Part shown: positions 33,071-45,710 of the stretch, piece by piece | How positions within the stretch are numbered: position 1 is the stretch's first letter | How the letters are laid out: the number at the start of each line of letters is the position of its first letter | Assembly: GCA_026419775.2 (NCBI GenBank) | Contig: JAOPGA020000356.1 | Coordinates: 1-64,000 of the forward strand | DNA: 64,000 nucleotides | Source of the DNA: Acrasis kona | Lineage: Eukaryota; Heterolobosea; Eutetramitea; Acrasida; Acrasidae | Reading direction: 5' to 3' | Program-made: the position numbers and the translations under genes | Notes under the pieces: generated by a model | What the model saw: only the letters and a program-made list of their open reading frames with translations | What the model was told of the DNA's origin: nothing | Database searches by the model: none

Positions 33071-34440
33071 ATGAGATCAGCCACCCTGATACTCGCAGAA
33101 CTAGCTTTAATCCTTTTTACTCTAACCTTTACCAGAGCATACAACAATGGGGTAGGAAGAGCCCCACCAATGGGATGGAACTCTTGGAACCTCTTCGCAT
33201 GTGATATCAACGAGCAACTTATTATTGAGACAATTGATGCAATGGATTCAAAACTCAAAAAGTTTGGATACCAGTACGTAAACATCGACGATTGCTGGTC
33301 CCTGAAGAGTAATCGTGACCCTGTAACAAATGAGATGATCCCTGATCCCGTCAGATTTCCACGCGGAATCAAGTTTCTTGCAGATTATGCACATTCAAAG
33401 GGACTAAAACTCGGAATATATAGCGATGTTGGGGACAAGACTTGCCAAGGTTACCCAGGTTCCGCTAACCACTATGAAATCGACGCCAAAACCTTTGCAA
33501 AATGGTAGAGTACACCTCAAACACAAACTAACAAACAATAGGGAGGTCGACTACTTGAAGCTAGACTGGTGTTTCGTTGATGATGCAATTAAAGCAGAAC
33601 CATGGAAGTATTATGGTAGAATGAGCGCTCGCATTAAACAGTACTGGTCGTCCCATCTTTTACTCAATTTGCAATTGGTAGGTTTGTTCATCTAATACCC
33701 TACGTTAACTAACTGTATATAGGGGTGTTAGCAAGCCACACGAATGGGCTCCTAAAATCGCCAACTCATGGAGAACCACTGGCGACATCAACTCTAGTTG
33801 GAAGTCTGTCCTTGAGATTTTAGATCTTAACAAACCCCTATGGAAATACAGCGGCCCCTACGCATTTAACGACCCTGACATGTTGGAAGTTGAAGTCGAC
33901 CGTCCTCCCAACAAACTCACCATAGATGAGTCCAGAACTCATTTCACCCTGTGGTGCATGTTGAACAGTCCATTACTACTTGGAAACGACATTCGCCGCT
34001 TAGATGACCAAGATCGTAAATGGGCAAAGGACATTATCACCAACGAGGAGGTCATTGCCGTCAGTCAAGATCCCTTCGTGAAGCAAGCACAACTATTATA
34101 TGAAACCAAAGTTGGAACATTCAACCAAAGTGGAGCGTGTACCAGTAGTAATTGCACATGGATAGAGGTGTGGATGAAACCACTACAAAAAACCCAAACA
34201 ATCGCTGTTGCTGTTTACAATAGGGCTGGTCTTAATATTAAGGATCCAAAGTTTAAAGCAGAGTCGGCAAATATCATCTGGAAGAGTCTTGGACTTGAAG
34301 AGGACTTGAAGTTGAGCGTTAGAGATTTGTGGGCACACAGTGATAAAGGATCATTCCAAAAAGAATACACGACCGATAAGATTGCACCACATGATGTGAG
34401 ATTGTATTCGATGAGCGGTAGCGGATGGAACCGGAAATAA
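33071..34440 (+). CDS. Secreted alpha-galactosidase, GH27 (one-base frame break)
   Basis: Exons 33071-33504, 33542-33677 and 33723-34440 (introns 37 and 45 nt) encode about 428 residues. A signal peptide (MRSATLILAELALILFTLTF) is followed by the GH27 barrel: GRAPPMGWNSWNLFACDINE, YVNIDDCWSLKSNRDPVTNE, the nucleophile Asp in DYLKLDWC, and the acid/base region YAFNDPDMLEVEV. GH27 enzymes release terminal alpha-galactose or alpha-N-acetylgalactosamine. Near 33642 the frame slips by one base: RIKQ is followed by TGRPIFYSICNWG only if one T is skipped. This could be an assembly error or a genuine defect. The downstream part is otherwise well conserved, which favours error or a very recent mutation. 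Confidence 0.9.
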
Positions 34441-34537
34441 ATATTTATTAGTTTCAATAGTATCACGTTTGTTCATGTGAAGTGTTTTGTTTACGTTAGT
34501 TGGTACGCACAATTAATAATTTACAAAATCCAGCCTC

Positions 34538-36176
34538 ATGCGGTTGGGTTTGGCCACCCATCTGCTGCAAACCAATTATGCTCGTGCTCCCCGAACTATT
34601 GTGATTAGTTACCGTGGATATGCCGAGCCTTTGAAAAAAGTTAAACTGTCCACATTAGACAATTTGATTTCTAGAAGACTACATCGCCTTACTTTTGGCA
34701 TGTATTTGTGGACTACAACTATATTAGTTGCAGTTTACGTTGCTTATGAAGAGTCTCAGAACATCCAAAGAGTCATGTAAGTTCTTCTATTGCTTAATAA
34801 TTACATTTGTAGAAATGCTATTGAGAATGGTTCCAAAGAATTGGATGTTGTACTCGTGAGTCACTGCATTGCGATCAACTACTGAAAATAAGAATGACCC
34901 TTGGCTCAATAGAGAAAAAGAGAAGAGCGAACTCAAAGCTTTTTTATTATCCCCAACACGCAGGTACAAACCCAAGTTCAATCTGGTGACAGGCATTAGA
35001 GGGTGTGGTAAAAGCGCGTAAGACTTGTTCAAAATCGTTTACTAATTGTTAGATTGGCAGCAGAAAGTGTGCGTGAGATGGCAGATAGAGTAATATACAT
35101 CAATTTTATAAAAGGAGATGAGGGTAAGTTACTACCACATTTACATTCCTGTAAACTTTGCAGAACCTGCTTTGGTGGAGACAATAGCAAGAGCAATAGA
35201 CTATCACCCGTTGATGGCAGTACACCACTTACCATTATTCAAGATGCTAATTTACACCGTTAGAAATCTCGTATCCCCACCCAACAAGTCATTCACAGAC
35301 GTTATGGTAATTCTAAGCTTCATTCAACACTCACTCTTTTAGAATGTAATTAATTTAGCAACCGAACGAATGGCCGATGAAGATACTTCTGACCTTTTCC
35401 GATACCCATTATTTGTCATTGATAACGTAGGATCACTAGTCGACGACGACAAAAACAGATTACTCACCTGCTTGGTCGAGCGCAGCAGATATGCACGAGA
35501 TAATAATTTATACTCGACAGTATTAATAGCCAACGATGAGAATGGTACATTAAGTAAAATTAAAGCTCAATCAGGAAGTTCAAGGATAGGCATCCTTTAT
35601 GAAGTGCGCAACGTGACCCATCAACAAGCAGAAAGTTACTTGAAACAAAAATTCAAAAACACTGGTATGTTGAGCGACACTGATGCAGAAAAGTTGGTCA
35701 GACAGTACACTGGTGGCAGATTACAGGCCATTCATAATTCCATAGAGTATTTAAGCGATGGACAGGATGTGGACTCGATCATCAATGCTGGTGTTGCTTT
35801 TGTGGAATCAAGACTAAGAGGATCGTTGTCCATACATGACTGGAAGAGAAAGCCAGACGCCTTTGCAGTGTGGTCGCTTCTTAAAAAAATGCATAATGTA
35901 AACGGTTCGTGTTTATATGAAGATGCTTATCAATGGATCTTACATGCCAAGTATGGATCGGAGGGTGAAATGATTGAAGTATGTCTTGTATGTGAATTAA
36001 TGTTTAATGTTTAATCTTAGCAACAAGAAGCAGAAAATATAACTGCATTGTTGGAAAAGTTGGTGAGAGAAGGAGTGTTGGCTCGTATCCACTCTAATCC
36101 TATTCGACTGAGATTTCATAACCGGTTGGTGAAGACTTTTGTGGAGCGGGAGTTGCAGAGGGAAGGTATTTTATAA
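34538..36176 (+). CDS. Membrane-anchored mitochondrial-type AAA+ ATPase
   Basis: Seven exons (34538-34776, 34813-34855, 34893-35017, 35053-35123, 35164-35306, 35343-35978, 36021-36176) total 1,413 nt, or 470 residues; introns are 35-42 nt. The N-terminus is basic (MRLGLATHLLQTNYARAPRT), resembling a mitochondrial presequence. One transmembrane segment follows (FGMYLWTTTILVAVYVAYEE). Walker A is FNLVTGIRGCGKSALAAESV, and the Walker B-like segment is LFRYPLFVIDNVGSLVDDDK. The C-terminal half is helical, with a winged-helix-like end (ITALLEKLVREGVLARIHSN). It resembles the ORC/Cdc6- and STAND-like ATPase_2 group. The substrate is unknown; an inner-membrane role is inferred. Confidence 0.75.
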
Positions 36177-36381
36177 TATGTATTGTTAATAGTTGTTCTT
36201 GATATGTTACTGGTAAATTTTAATTTGTATGAAAATCAGTAAAAATAATTCGCAGATTTTTGATATTTTGTGAGGATCCTTTCTGTTGTGAAACATGTCT
36301 ATGTCTACTCGTGTTGTGTATGAAGTATCTTGAAGTCTATAAAAATAGCAACACTTTAATTAGATCAAACAAAAATAAAAC

Positions 36382-36676
36382 AATGATAAGGCTTGTCTCA
36401 AGAGCATCAATCTCGGGTAGATCCTTTAGAACGTTCCCTATATGCAGATCGATACAGCGTGAGGAAGTGAGTGGAGGTGCTGCTGAAGATAGAATACCAA
36501 CACAGGAGGATATCGGAACCAAACCACTAGGAATGAACAATGATGAAGGAGGTGGGGAAAAAAAAATCATAACAGGAAAAAACAAAAATATAAAAGAAAT
36601 GGAGCGCAATGAAACCGATGAAGAGCGAGAGAAAAGATTACTGTCTCATGAGAAATCTACGCTTAGTGCCGCTTAA
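36382..36676 (+). CDS. Small, probably mitochondrial protein
   Basis: A 97-residue ORF has an Arg/Ser-rich N-terminus without acidic residues for about 24 positions (MIRLVSRASISGRSFRTFPI), typical of a mitochondrial targeting sequence. The mature part is highly charged and Gly/Lys/Glu-rich and ends with EREKRLLSHEKSTLSAA. I do not recognise a family. The mitochondrial assembly factors and the ATPase inhibitor IF1 are of similar size, but no defining motif is visible. Confidence 0.55.
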
Positions 36677-36796
36677 ATGAAACATTTTGGATGAATGCAT
36701 CATCAATATGGAGTAGAACACATGAATTGTAAACTTTATAAAATGATTAAATATTCACATTTCAAAACACATAAGAATTTGCTTAACAGCGTTTAT

Positions 36797-38176
36797 TTAG
36801 TAGTACGCCAAACAAAGAAGGATGCAGAGCATTACCAAAGAGGGTGAATACTTCAAGGACCAACCTGAGTTTGATACAATGAGTGTAGATGTTGGTGTAG
36901 GTGTTGGCGTAGGATCGTAGACTACTCCTGCTTTTGCTCTGTACTTGACTGTGAAATCACCCGCCAACCTCAAATAGGTATCAGAAGGTAAATTCATTCC
37001 ATCCGTGCTTGTGGTGACGAACGGTTTTTGTGTTGGGGTGTTGGCTGCTGAACTTGAAATTTTGAACATTGCTGTACCCTCATCAACCTCATCAAACATT
37101 GCAATAAACACAAATGTTTTTTCTGTGGAGTTCATTGACAGTATAATATCTGCTTGATACTTGAAGAACGTGCCGTTTCTTCTTGATATAGCATTGAAAG
37201 GTGCACCCGGATTCATGTTTGCCCATGAAAATCCCTATAATTGTTATGAAAGTGATTTACAGTTACTTACTGGGAAGAGAGTTGGTGCAAACCACTTGTT
37301 GTATGCTTGAGTATAGTTTTGTTCTCTCAAAGTAAAGAAGTTATGGTTGTTGTAAATTGCATTTTGGTCTGTTGGCCTGCCAACGCTCCAAGGAGTTATA
37401 CCATCAAATGCTAAGTAAGCTTGGTCAAATCCTGGTTGATTCTCCCCACTTCCAAATTTCCACGTGATGGGTACACCAACAATAACAAAGCATCCAACAG
37501 ATTTAAAGTAATTTGCAATGTCTATAGCATTCTGGGGTGTATCGCTCCTACCACTGTAACCAAGAGCCCAAATGACTACTACGGGTTTTCCATCTTGCTT
37601 GAGGTACCTAGACGACTTAGTGGCGTTTAGTGTGTTTGTGACATAGGTCCAGTCATCCTTGAGCTTCTGAACTAAGACACTTGTGTCAATCCCTGAAACG
37701 TCGTATTCAATCGCAAACGTCCTTCCCCACTTTTGAGCGGAAGCCATGCAATTCTGTATAACCCTATTCCTCTGCATGAAAAAAACGTAGTCTCCTAGTT
37801 CGGATAAAAACCTCTGCAAGAAGAATCCATCCAAATTATAGTCATAAAGCCATTTGAAGTGCAAGTCAATAGTTGAAGGATACTGTGAGGAGAACAACTT
37901 TGCTACTGTTCCATTGGGGAATGTGAAACCTGTGTTATATAAAAGTGACTGATTGTATTCACTAGTGTCCGGCCACATGTCCACTCTCACAGTCGAAGCA
38001 TCGACTGTACTTAGACTAGTAGACCAATGTCTGAACCCCTGACTAGTTACGTCGTTAGGAGTATTGAACCATCCTTGATAACCAAACATCACTTTACCCT
38101 TAAGTGTAGTTGGGTCTACCGTTGGAGAGGCACACCACACGGCAGAAGCCAACAAACACAAGAACACGGTATTCAT
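36797..38176 (-). CDS. GPI-anchored or secreted GH99-like glycosidase
   Basis: Exon 1 is 37271-38176 and exon 2 is 36797-37234 with a 36-nt intron, giving 447 residues. A signal peptide (MNTVFLCLLASAVWCASPTV) precedes a GH99/GH71-like barrel: KGKVMFGYQGWFNTPNDVTS, RVDMWPDTSEY, DLHFKWLYDYNLDGFFLQRF and KPVVVIWALGYSG. This family includes endo-mannanases and related enzymes acting on complex polysaccharides. Exon 2 carries a beta-rich domain, a short Pro/Thr stretch ([12 protein letters not shown]) and a hydrophobic C-terminus (YSPSLVMLCILLCLAYY) that fits a GPI-anchor signal. Exact substrate is unknown. Confidence 0.82.
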
Positions 38177-38469
38177 CCTTTTTCAGTTGGGCATGTCGGA
38201 TAAAAATTGGACCCAAAACTTTACACACCGCTGTAAAGTCCAAAACCAATGTGGCATAAATAAGATAACCCGCAATTGATTGGTCACAATGCTAAACTTT
38301 GCACAACATACGTGACGTAGACTTCTGGAATGACATTATTTCATGCCAAACAACTCTCTTCATCAGAAAATCCTCAAGGGCTTTTTTTTTACAATGAAGT
38401 AAAATAATATGCTTTTATGACAACGATCTTTATTAAAGGTCATATAACCTCCTTTCACTCATTCATCAT

Positions 38470-41400
38470 TCAAATCTCCTCATAGCTGCCCTCTTGAATC
38501 GAAACATTTTTTTTAACAGGTTTCAATCTCTTAATGAAATCCAAGTGTTGCTTATAATTTGTTAACCATCTAACAATTTTGTATCCAAAGCTGCTTGGTT
38601 TTGTTGACACCAACAGTATGAGAGCAACTAATCTAAATACAAACCCAATCGCAACAATTATTCCTGCACATAACCCAAGGTTTTCCAGCTTAAAGCCCAT
38701 AATGTCTAATGATCGTTTCAGATCGTAGACATCACTGAACTGTCTAATTTCAATGATGTACAATGCTTGATAACAGTATTGAAGATATGATAAGTAATGA
38801 ACATATCGAATAGGTATAAACATCTTCTCAATGTCAGGAATCAGAATAACACTACCAGAGAATACATAGATTACAAAAACAAAAACTACTGCTGCTATTT
38901 GAGCGACGTGTGGTTGCACAACAATACTAACAATATATCCTAGGCCATAGGAACACCAATAGCATAGTAATATAATCCAGTAGTATTCGTAGGAACCAGC
39001 ACGTGGAGATACGATGCTGTAAAATACTATTATGAATATGAGAGGAGCCAAGAACAAAGTAGGTAAAACAGCAACATCTTTCGCCCAAAAGTAACAAAAG
39101 GTACTAAGCCCAGTTTCACTTTCTCTCAAAAACACAACTTTCTCCTTACCAAAGGTTTTAAGGGCTGACATTGTTGCAATTAGTGCAATTGCAAGAGTTA
39201 CCATTGCCTGTTGTCCACCAATAGGGTCGTTCTTCGGCAAACTACAGACCTCGCGAAGATCTGAAGGACATAAGTCACTAATTGATTTATTTGGCGGACC
39301 TTCATATTCTCTACCTTGGTACATGATGCCCACCAACAAAGCAGCAACGATCAACAACAAACAATCAATAAACAATCCCTTAATATTTCTCATCAATTGA
39401 ATGAATGCTCTAGTCATGCACATATAAAACTGAATCAGAGGAGATTGAGAAGGAGCTTTGAATACTGATCTATTCGTTTCTTGTGCCTTTGGGTTTTTGT
39501 AATTTAGTTCATGCTGAGGCCAGATATCAGGTAGTGTCTTTGGATCTATTCCCAAATCACTTCTAATCTTTCCAGCAGTCACATCGATTAGATAATCAGA
39601 TGGATTGATGTGTTGCTCACATGGGAAACCCAAAGACTTGAAATATTTACTGGCCTCTTGTACAGGACCCAAATAAACAGTACGACCACCATAACCAAGT
39701 AACAACAAGTGAGTAAACATGTTGAAGATTTCAACTCTGGGTTGATGGATTACAGTAATTACATTTATACCATTATTAGCTATGGATCGCAATGCCTCAC
39801 ATAATTCTTTAGAGGAAGCACTATCAAGTCCAGAGGTGGGTTCGTCTAAGAACAAGACATATGGCTCAGCCACCATTTCTATGGCTACATTGACGCGCTT
39901 TCTCTCGCCACCACTTATTCCTCTTGTCTCTTCATCTCCAATTACACTGTGTCTAATTTTTTCGAGGCGCAAATCAGTAATGACTTTATTGACCAATGTG
40001 GTGATGTGTGATTTACTGGTACTGGAGTCCAATCGGGTTCGAGCAGAGAACAACAGAGTTTCTTCGACTGACATCATCCTCAGCATGATTTCTTCTTGTG
40101 GCACGAATCCCACTCTTTTATTAAATTTGTCCAAACTAGTGAGTTGGTCGTTCATGTAAATATCACCCACTTGATTACCATAGTATGCTCTACCAGCTAG
40201 TGTTGTTATAAAAGTGGATTTACCAGCACCACTCATTCCCATTACGGCTGTGAGTTGTCCATGAGAGATCTCACCGTTTACATCTTGTAAAACTCTAAAT
40301 CCATTTGATCTCAAATTCAAGCCGAGATGTTCGAATCGAAGATCAACAGTGAAATTGTCAGTGGATTTTGAACCATCAATAATTAATGGTTGTTGCTCAA
40401 CAAGTCTCTCTGCTGCCGTATTAGAGCGATATATCCAATACAATAGCTTATAGATTCCAAACAAAATCAAAACTCCAGTAAGAGTCAATAACAGTAACAA
40501 AAATCCGAACAAAGCCAGTTGATTTGCTCTTGATCCCTGGGAGCATATATTCATTCCAATTAAACAAGGTTTAGGATAAGAAGAACCAGTTGGACAATAA
40601 TGATTATTGGGGCAAAGAACTTTTCTACTTGGAACGTCGCAGTAGTAGCCAGAGGGACATATTTGAAAGTAGTAACTACCTTCTGGACAATATTGTCCAA
40701 TCTTACATTCATATATTTCTGTTAAGCTTTCACAATAGTAACCAGCAGGACATTTTGATTGCAGAGTAGAATTTTTGGGACAATAATTGATTTGACTAGA
40801 ATTGAATTGACACTGTGTTGGTTGAATTACAGTTTGGTTTGTGCAAAAAGTATTTTCTGGACATTGTTTTTTTTCTCTCTTGAATAAACGTTGCTTCTCA
40901 TCTTCTAGAACTCCAAAAGGACAGTAATCTCCTAGCTCACAAGGTCTGAAACTCAATTCTTTGAATTTTACATAATAACCTCTAGGAGCCATAGTGGGCA
41001 TTAAGAAAGTATTATTACAAACAGCATTAAATGGGCATGGTTGGACGTTCTCTCCTTGACGAAATCGGTGACAATGTAAGTACTGTCGACTACTTGTAAG
41101 TACTACGTGGCATGGTGTGGGAGCTTTCAAGCCGTTTGCAGAGCACCCATAACCTGGAGGACAAGGAAATCTTTTACCTTGCGGACAGTAATAACCGATA
41201 TCACATTCTCGAATTGAATTAGATCTTGGTAGGTATTTTCCATCCTCAGATGATGTTTTGACAATAGTATCCGTCAAGCTAGGACAATACTCGTCATATA
41301 GACAACTACTAATCGAATAGGCAAAATGATTCAAATCCGTGTAACGCAACTTTTCATAATTAAATTCATAATTCAGTCTTTTGTCACATAAACTTTGATA

Positions 41401-43223
41401 ATACTTCAAAAATTTGTTTTCTGAATCTCTATCCAAAGTATCACATAGCTCATGGTAGCTCTTCGCTGAATCCATTTGAGATACTGACCTATCTACAGCA
41501 AAGTAGATAAATTGGGAATTAGGTGTTACGTACATATCCGTACAATCACCAGGAAGTGTAGTAGTTTTTCCATTGTAAAACAAGTGGACTTTCAGATTAG
41601 AATTTAAAACAGGAATGATTGACGCTTTTACAATTGACATTTGATTGGAAATAAAGACTTGACTCTTCCAGTACTTGTCAAAAAAGATGTCCATGTATAG
41701 ATCATCGAATCCCACAATCTGTGATTCGTTGGTTAACACGCTGTACTTTTCTAAACATTTATTGTAATCATCCCTATTATACGAAGGAGATCTTTTATAC
41801 ACTGCACAAATTGTAATTGGCTTCAACCCACCACTTTCGTCGTAAGTTGACTGATCGTCAATTATCACAGGAACATCAGAAAATCTAGATGCAATAAATC
41901 TTTGGGTATTACGAGATACCCTCTGATTAACAACAGCCGGCACTTCAAAACGACCATCGTCCACAAACAGCAACTCATTGTGACCCAAAGTCACATTTAG
42001 ATCATAGCCATACGGAGGACTTGAATCCATATATTGAATAAATGGAATGTGGAACAGATTAGCAAAATTTTTGTACATCTGATCTTGATCTTCCAAAGTT
42101 ACAACTAGCAGCTGAACATTTTGACTTGGAGATTCAGGTCTTCTTGTTCCTTCTGCTACCAATATACATTGTTCTATGTTTTCTTCTTTTTGATGTAAAA
42201 ATGTCGATGAGAAGTACACGTCAGAAGATGTGTCTGAAAAATCAATTACTAATGGAGATTGATCTTTCCTGTTTCCATTATATCCAATGATACGTACAAA
42301 GGCTCTGTCGTGAATGGCAATTAAAGTTCTGGTGCTCTTGGGATTTGCATTTTTAACATTGATGTTTGTGTTGGAGAAGTTTCCGTGTTGCTGCGCAATG
42401 TCGATTTTGAAGTCGCCTTTTCCATTCTTGAGCACCCATTCATGATAGTATCCATTTGTCACGAATCTTAGATTGGTGAATCCAGTGACGCGATCCTGTT
42501 AATGTTAAAAATTAATTGTTAAAATTGACATTACCTTGTATAAAAGTGCAACGACTACCTCTTGGTTGTTTTTAAAAACTTTGAGTTGAAGCGGCAAAAT
42601 GTTCTCAGAGGCGCCAATTGTATTATTCCACAACCTGTACATAATTTCCAACTTGGGGTTGTCAGCAGTCAGTGTGAAATTTGTTCTGATTCTTGAATAC
42701 AACAGCTCTAAAGTTGGGATTTGATTTAAGCTCACATTGCGTAGAAGCACAAATGTATTATCAGGTACGTAGGACTCTATTAGCAGGTTTTCGTATACAG
42801 AGTCCACTTTTGGATCAATAATGGGATCATTCAAAAGGGTCTAAGGTTGTTAGATTATTCAATTAGAAAAGCACGTACTGGTTGGTTTATACCTATCCTG
42901 TGCACTGTTCCATCCACTTGAGCAACTACATAATAGTTATCTATAGGTCTTACTCCAGTAACACCTTGAAAATGGTTAGGACGATTTCTATTGTATAATA
43001 TCTTACCTACGCAGCGATCGTCTTTACATTTAGGGTTTTGGTTTGATATAAGAACGAAATCTGCTAAGAAACGAGGCACTGTTGAAAACGGGCTCGTGTA
43101 TTCACACCAGCCACTTGTTGCCCTTGGAGGGATTTCCCATTCTTCAATATAATTGCAAAGATTAGATATTGAAGTAACATAGCTTATAGTAAGCAAGAAG
43201 AGAAGTGTAAATGTTTTTCTCAT
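38470..43223 (-). CDS. ABCG-type transporter with large Cys-rich ectodomain
   Basis: Exons 42879-43223, 42535-42840 and 38470-42495 (introns 38-39 nt) encode 1,558 residues. A signal peptide (MRKTFTLLFLLTISYVTS) precedes an extracellular beta-rich region of ~500 residues and a Cys-rich repeat region (CPPGYGCSANGLKAPTPC, CPAGYYCESLTEIYECKIGQ). A membrane helix follows (LALFGFLLLLLTLTGVLILF), then the nucleotide-binding domain: Walker A GMSGAGKS, signature GISGGERKRVNVAIEM, Walker B VLFLDEPTSGLDSAS. Six C-terminal helices end the protein. This is the half-transporter order of ABCG, and the Cys-rich N-terminus recalls the plant ABCG24/28 group. It would work as a dimer exporting lipids or similar compounds. 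Confidence 0.92.
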
Positions 43224-43741
43224 GGTTGCAAGTTAAGGTCTTTGAAAGTTTAAAATTCTCCGCATGGGATTGAACTTTTATCCCAACGACAAAAAATCCT
43301 ACAATCTCATTTAGGGTTTGTTCCCTCCGTCAAAAAAATTGGAGAGGTTAACAGAGGGAATTCTATGAAGAAAATCTACTCTAAATTGCTTCAAAATGAC
43401 ATCGATTGCGTTCGATCGCAACTCGGTGGCTACAGTGCACTGGTGCCAATTGATATCATTCAAAGCAGATCGATTCTCAAGTCCCGCCTTCCAGGTATCT
43501 CCCAACAGTTCACGAATTGTTAGATGCATTCAGCAATTCTTGATGGATGTATAATTTTGGCCTGAAATTGAACAGAATACCCAATTTCTGCCCATCTGAA
43601 ATCACTTGTGTTTAAATACTAATAAAGATATCACTTTTATGACAATAGGGTGACATTCACAGAATTGTAATTTAACTTTTTACAAGAACAGTCACTTATT
43701 CAATCTCTGTTTAAGGTCCTTTAATTTATTTACATTTGTGC
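43224..43741. other. Intergenic stretch with ambiguous short frames
   Basis: This region lies between the ABCG and PQ-loop genes. A plus-strand frame at 43365-43523 (52 residues, MKKIYSKLLQNDIDCVRSQL) overlaps a minus-strand frame at 43311-43529 (72 residues). Neither has a recognised domain and I cannot choose between them. One may be a real small gene. Confidence 0.35.
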
Positions 43742-45214
43742 TTATGCGTCCAAGTTAACGTAGTGTTGCTTGTGGTAAATCCAACACTGAAGAAGAATCT
43801 GAAAATGTTCAACAAAAATATATACAAATGCCTCTTACGTATACATCAAAAGATATGGTCGCCACGGATCCAATAAGCCATGGTAAATGTGCAAGAATGT
43901 AACTTTGATGGGAGGAGATTAAAAACACAGAAACAATAAAAATAATATTAGCCAAACAAGACAAAAAAAACATTGCACATGACAATCCCTCGGTTGATTT
44001 CCTCCGCCAATTCTTAACAATTTGGAAGATTCTTGAAATGAGGAACAACATGGCAGCGACGCAACCGATACAATACCCAGAAATGGCTTGTGCTCCCTTC
44101 ACCTCCCAGACCGGTTCCTCTAGATCTTTATAGTCCTCATCTTCTGATAATAAAGTCCTTCCTCCTGTTCTAAAATTAGTTTGACCCGAAGTGAGATCAA
44201 AATCTAAAAGTGTGAAACGAAGCATGTAGAAGAGTCCAAACAATCCAAGAGCAATGACAATTTTAAATCTTTTTGTATCGTTCCTGAAAACGCGCTCATC
44301 AACATTTCTAGAGACTTCGGTGTCGGTATCATAGGTTGAAAGTGCTTCAGTGTCCTCCGTGGCGATGGAAACGTTTGAGGCTACAAAAGTTAAAGAATCA
44401 AGTAAAAATGTGCTTACGGAAATGAACATCGACTGCTTTTGATTCGTTTGTTCCTTTTGCATAGTATTCGTATCCAAATTTTGTGTTTGGTTTCCTGTCG
44501 TCTGGGCTTGATCCCGTCTTTCGCTCCAAATGTGATTGTATCAAAGTAGATCTTTTTGGCACCATGTGAAATGGCGCGCCTTTTGGTGGAGTGCTGTCCC
44601 TTCACATGAATTAATCAACCGCAAGTATAGTTAGGTTACTTTGGCTTTGGTAGCAGTCTATTATGATGCTTTGGGCCTGAGCTTGTTCTAGACCGACCTG
44701 AAGATTCGTTGATTGTGACAGTCATTTGCCTCAGGCTACGCTCCTTTATTTTGGATTTGAATTGGAAGTACAAAAATTGTATAAGGAGAAGTACATCAAT
44801 TAGTAGATAGCAGCAACTAACATAAAGCTACAATGTTAACAAATACAAAAGCACAAACTAACTTGTATGCCAAATTCCTTCATTAAGACACTGCCAAGTA
44901 CCTCTCCAGTACCTGCTAATATCCATATTGAAATCATTATTCCGCTAAGTGCCCCTGCGTCTCGCCTTCTAAAGTTCTGATATATTTGACTGAGTAGCTT
45001 AGTTGAATGTTGTCATGTACACTCACGGTAATACAGATATTAAAAATATACTGATAGATGCAATTCCAAGCCCAAGTCCAGCCATCCCCCTCTGATTGTT
45101 AATACATTCTCCAAAATATGTGAGTGGCCAATCAATACATGTTTGATTATGATTATTAGTAAATCTAATAACCAAACCTTGCAATCCCAGGCCTGTGTGG
45201 GTATGCACGTCCAT
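43742..45214 (-). CDS. PQ-loop lysosomal/vacuolar amino-acid transporter (YPQ/PQLC2 type)
   Basis: Six exons (45027-45214, 44863-44989, 44640-44827, 44418-44599, 43839-44380, 43742-43798; introns 35-40 nt) sum to 1,284 nt, or 427 residues. Seven hydrophobic helices are split by a charged cytosolic loop of about 170 residues. The first PQ-loop is intact (SVLPQIYQNFRRRDAGALSG). The second reads FLISRIFQIVKNWRRKSTEG, where the usual Pro-Gln is replaced by Ile-Phe-Gln. Yeast Ypq and animal PQLC2 export cationic amino acids from vacuoles or lysosomes. The altered second motif may change transport. Confidence 0.85.
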
Positions 45215-45340
45215 CAATTGTGACTATTGTAAGATTGTTCCGGGTGTGTGGACTCCAGATCGTGTGATTAATTTGGAACAAATCAAGCCGAACAGATGCC
45301 GACCTCCAAATACAAAATACGAACGAACAAAAACTTAGAG

Positions 45341-45499
45341 ATGAGCCCTCATAACAGTGACATTAGACAAATTCACTGCAGCTATTAATTGAAAAATGTT
45401 GCAGTTGAAAATGATTCAGTATCCAACAAGAACTATAACCAATCGATATTAGATGATGAAGACGTTGTGAAAGAAGATCAAAGTCAGCGAAGCAAATAA
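45341..45499 (+). CDS. Possible tiny two-exon gene
   Basis: Exons 45341-45356 and 45405-45499, joined over a 48-nt GTGACA...GCAG intron, give a 36-residue Asp/Ser/Asn-rich peptide (MSPHNIENDSVSNKNYNQSI). No domain is visible. The second exon looks coding but the first is only 16 nt, so support is weak. Confidence 0.25.
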
Positions 45500-45710
45500 G
45501 CGCAATAATCTTACATGCGAAATGTAAAATGAATTAATTAGTCAATTTACTCTCGCTTCTCCTTCTGCATTTTCACTGAGGAAGATTTACCGATATGAAA
45601 TAATTATTAATGCACTGTTTTAATAATACAAGCGAAGAACCAGGTCGATTGATTTACACTCAGTAACGAAACCAAAGAAGATTGTTGGACAGTTCTAAGG
45701 GGTAGAGTTT

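Noticed and set aside
33500-33680. Programmed +1 frameshifting in the GH27 and GH-A genes
   Set aside because: The two sites share no slippery sequence or context, so error or mutation is simpler.
43311-43529. 72-residue minus-strand ORF
   Set aside because: Overlaps an equally plausible plus-strand frame, has no domain, and may be chance.
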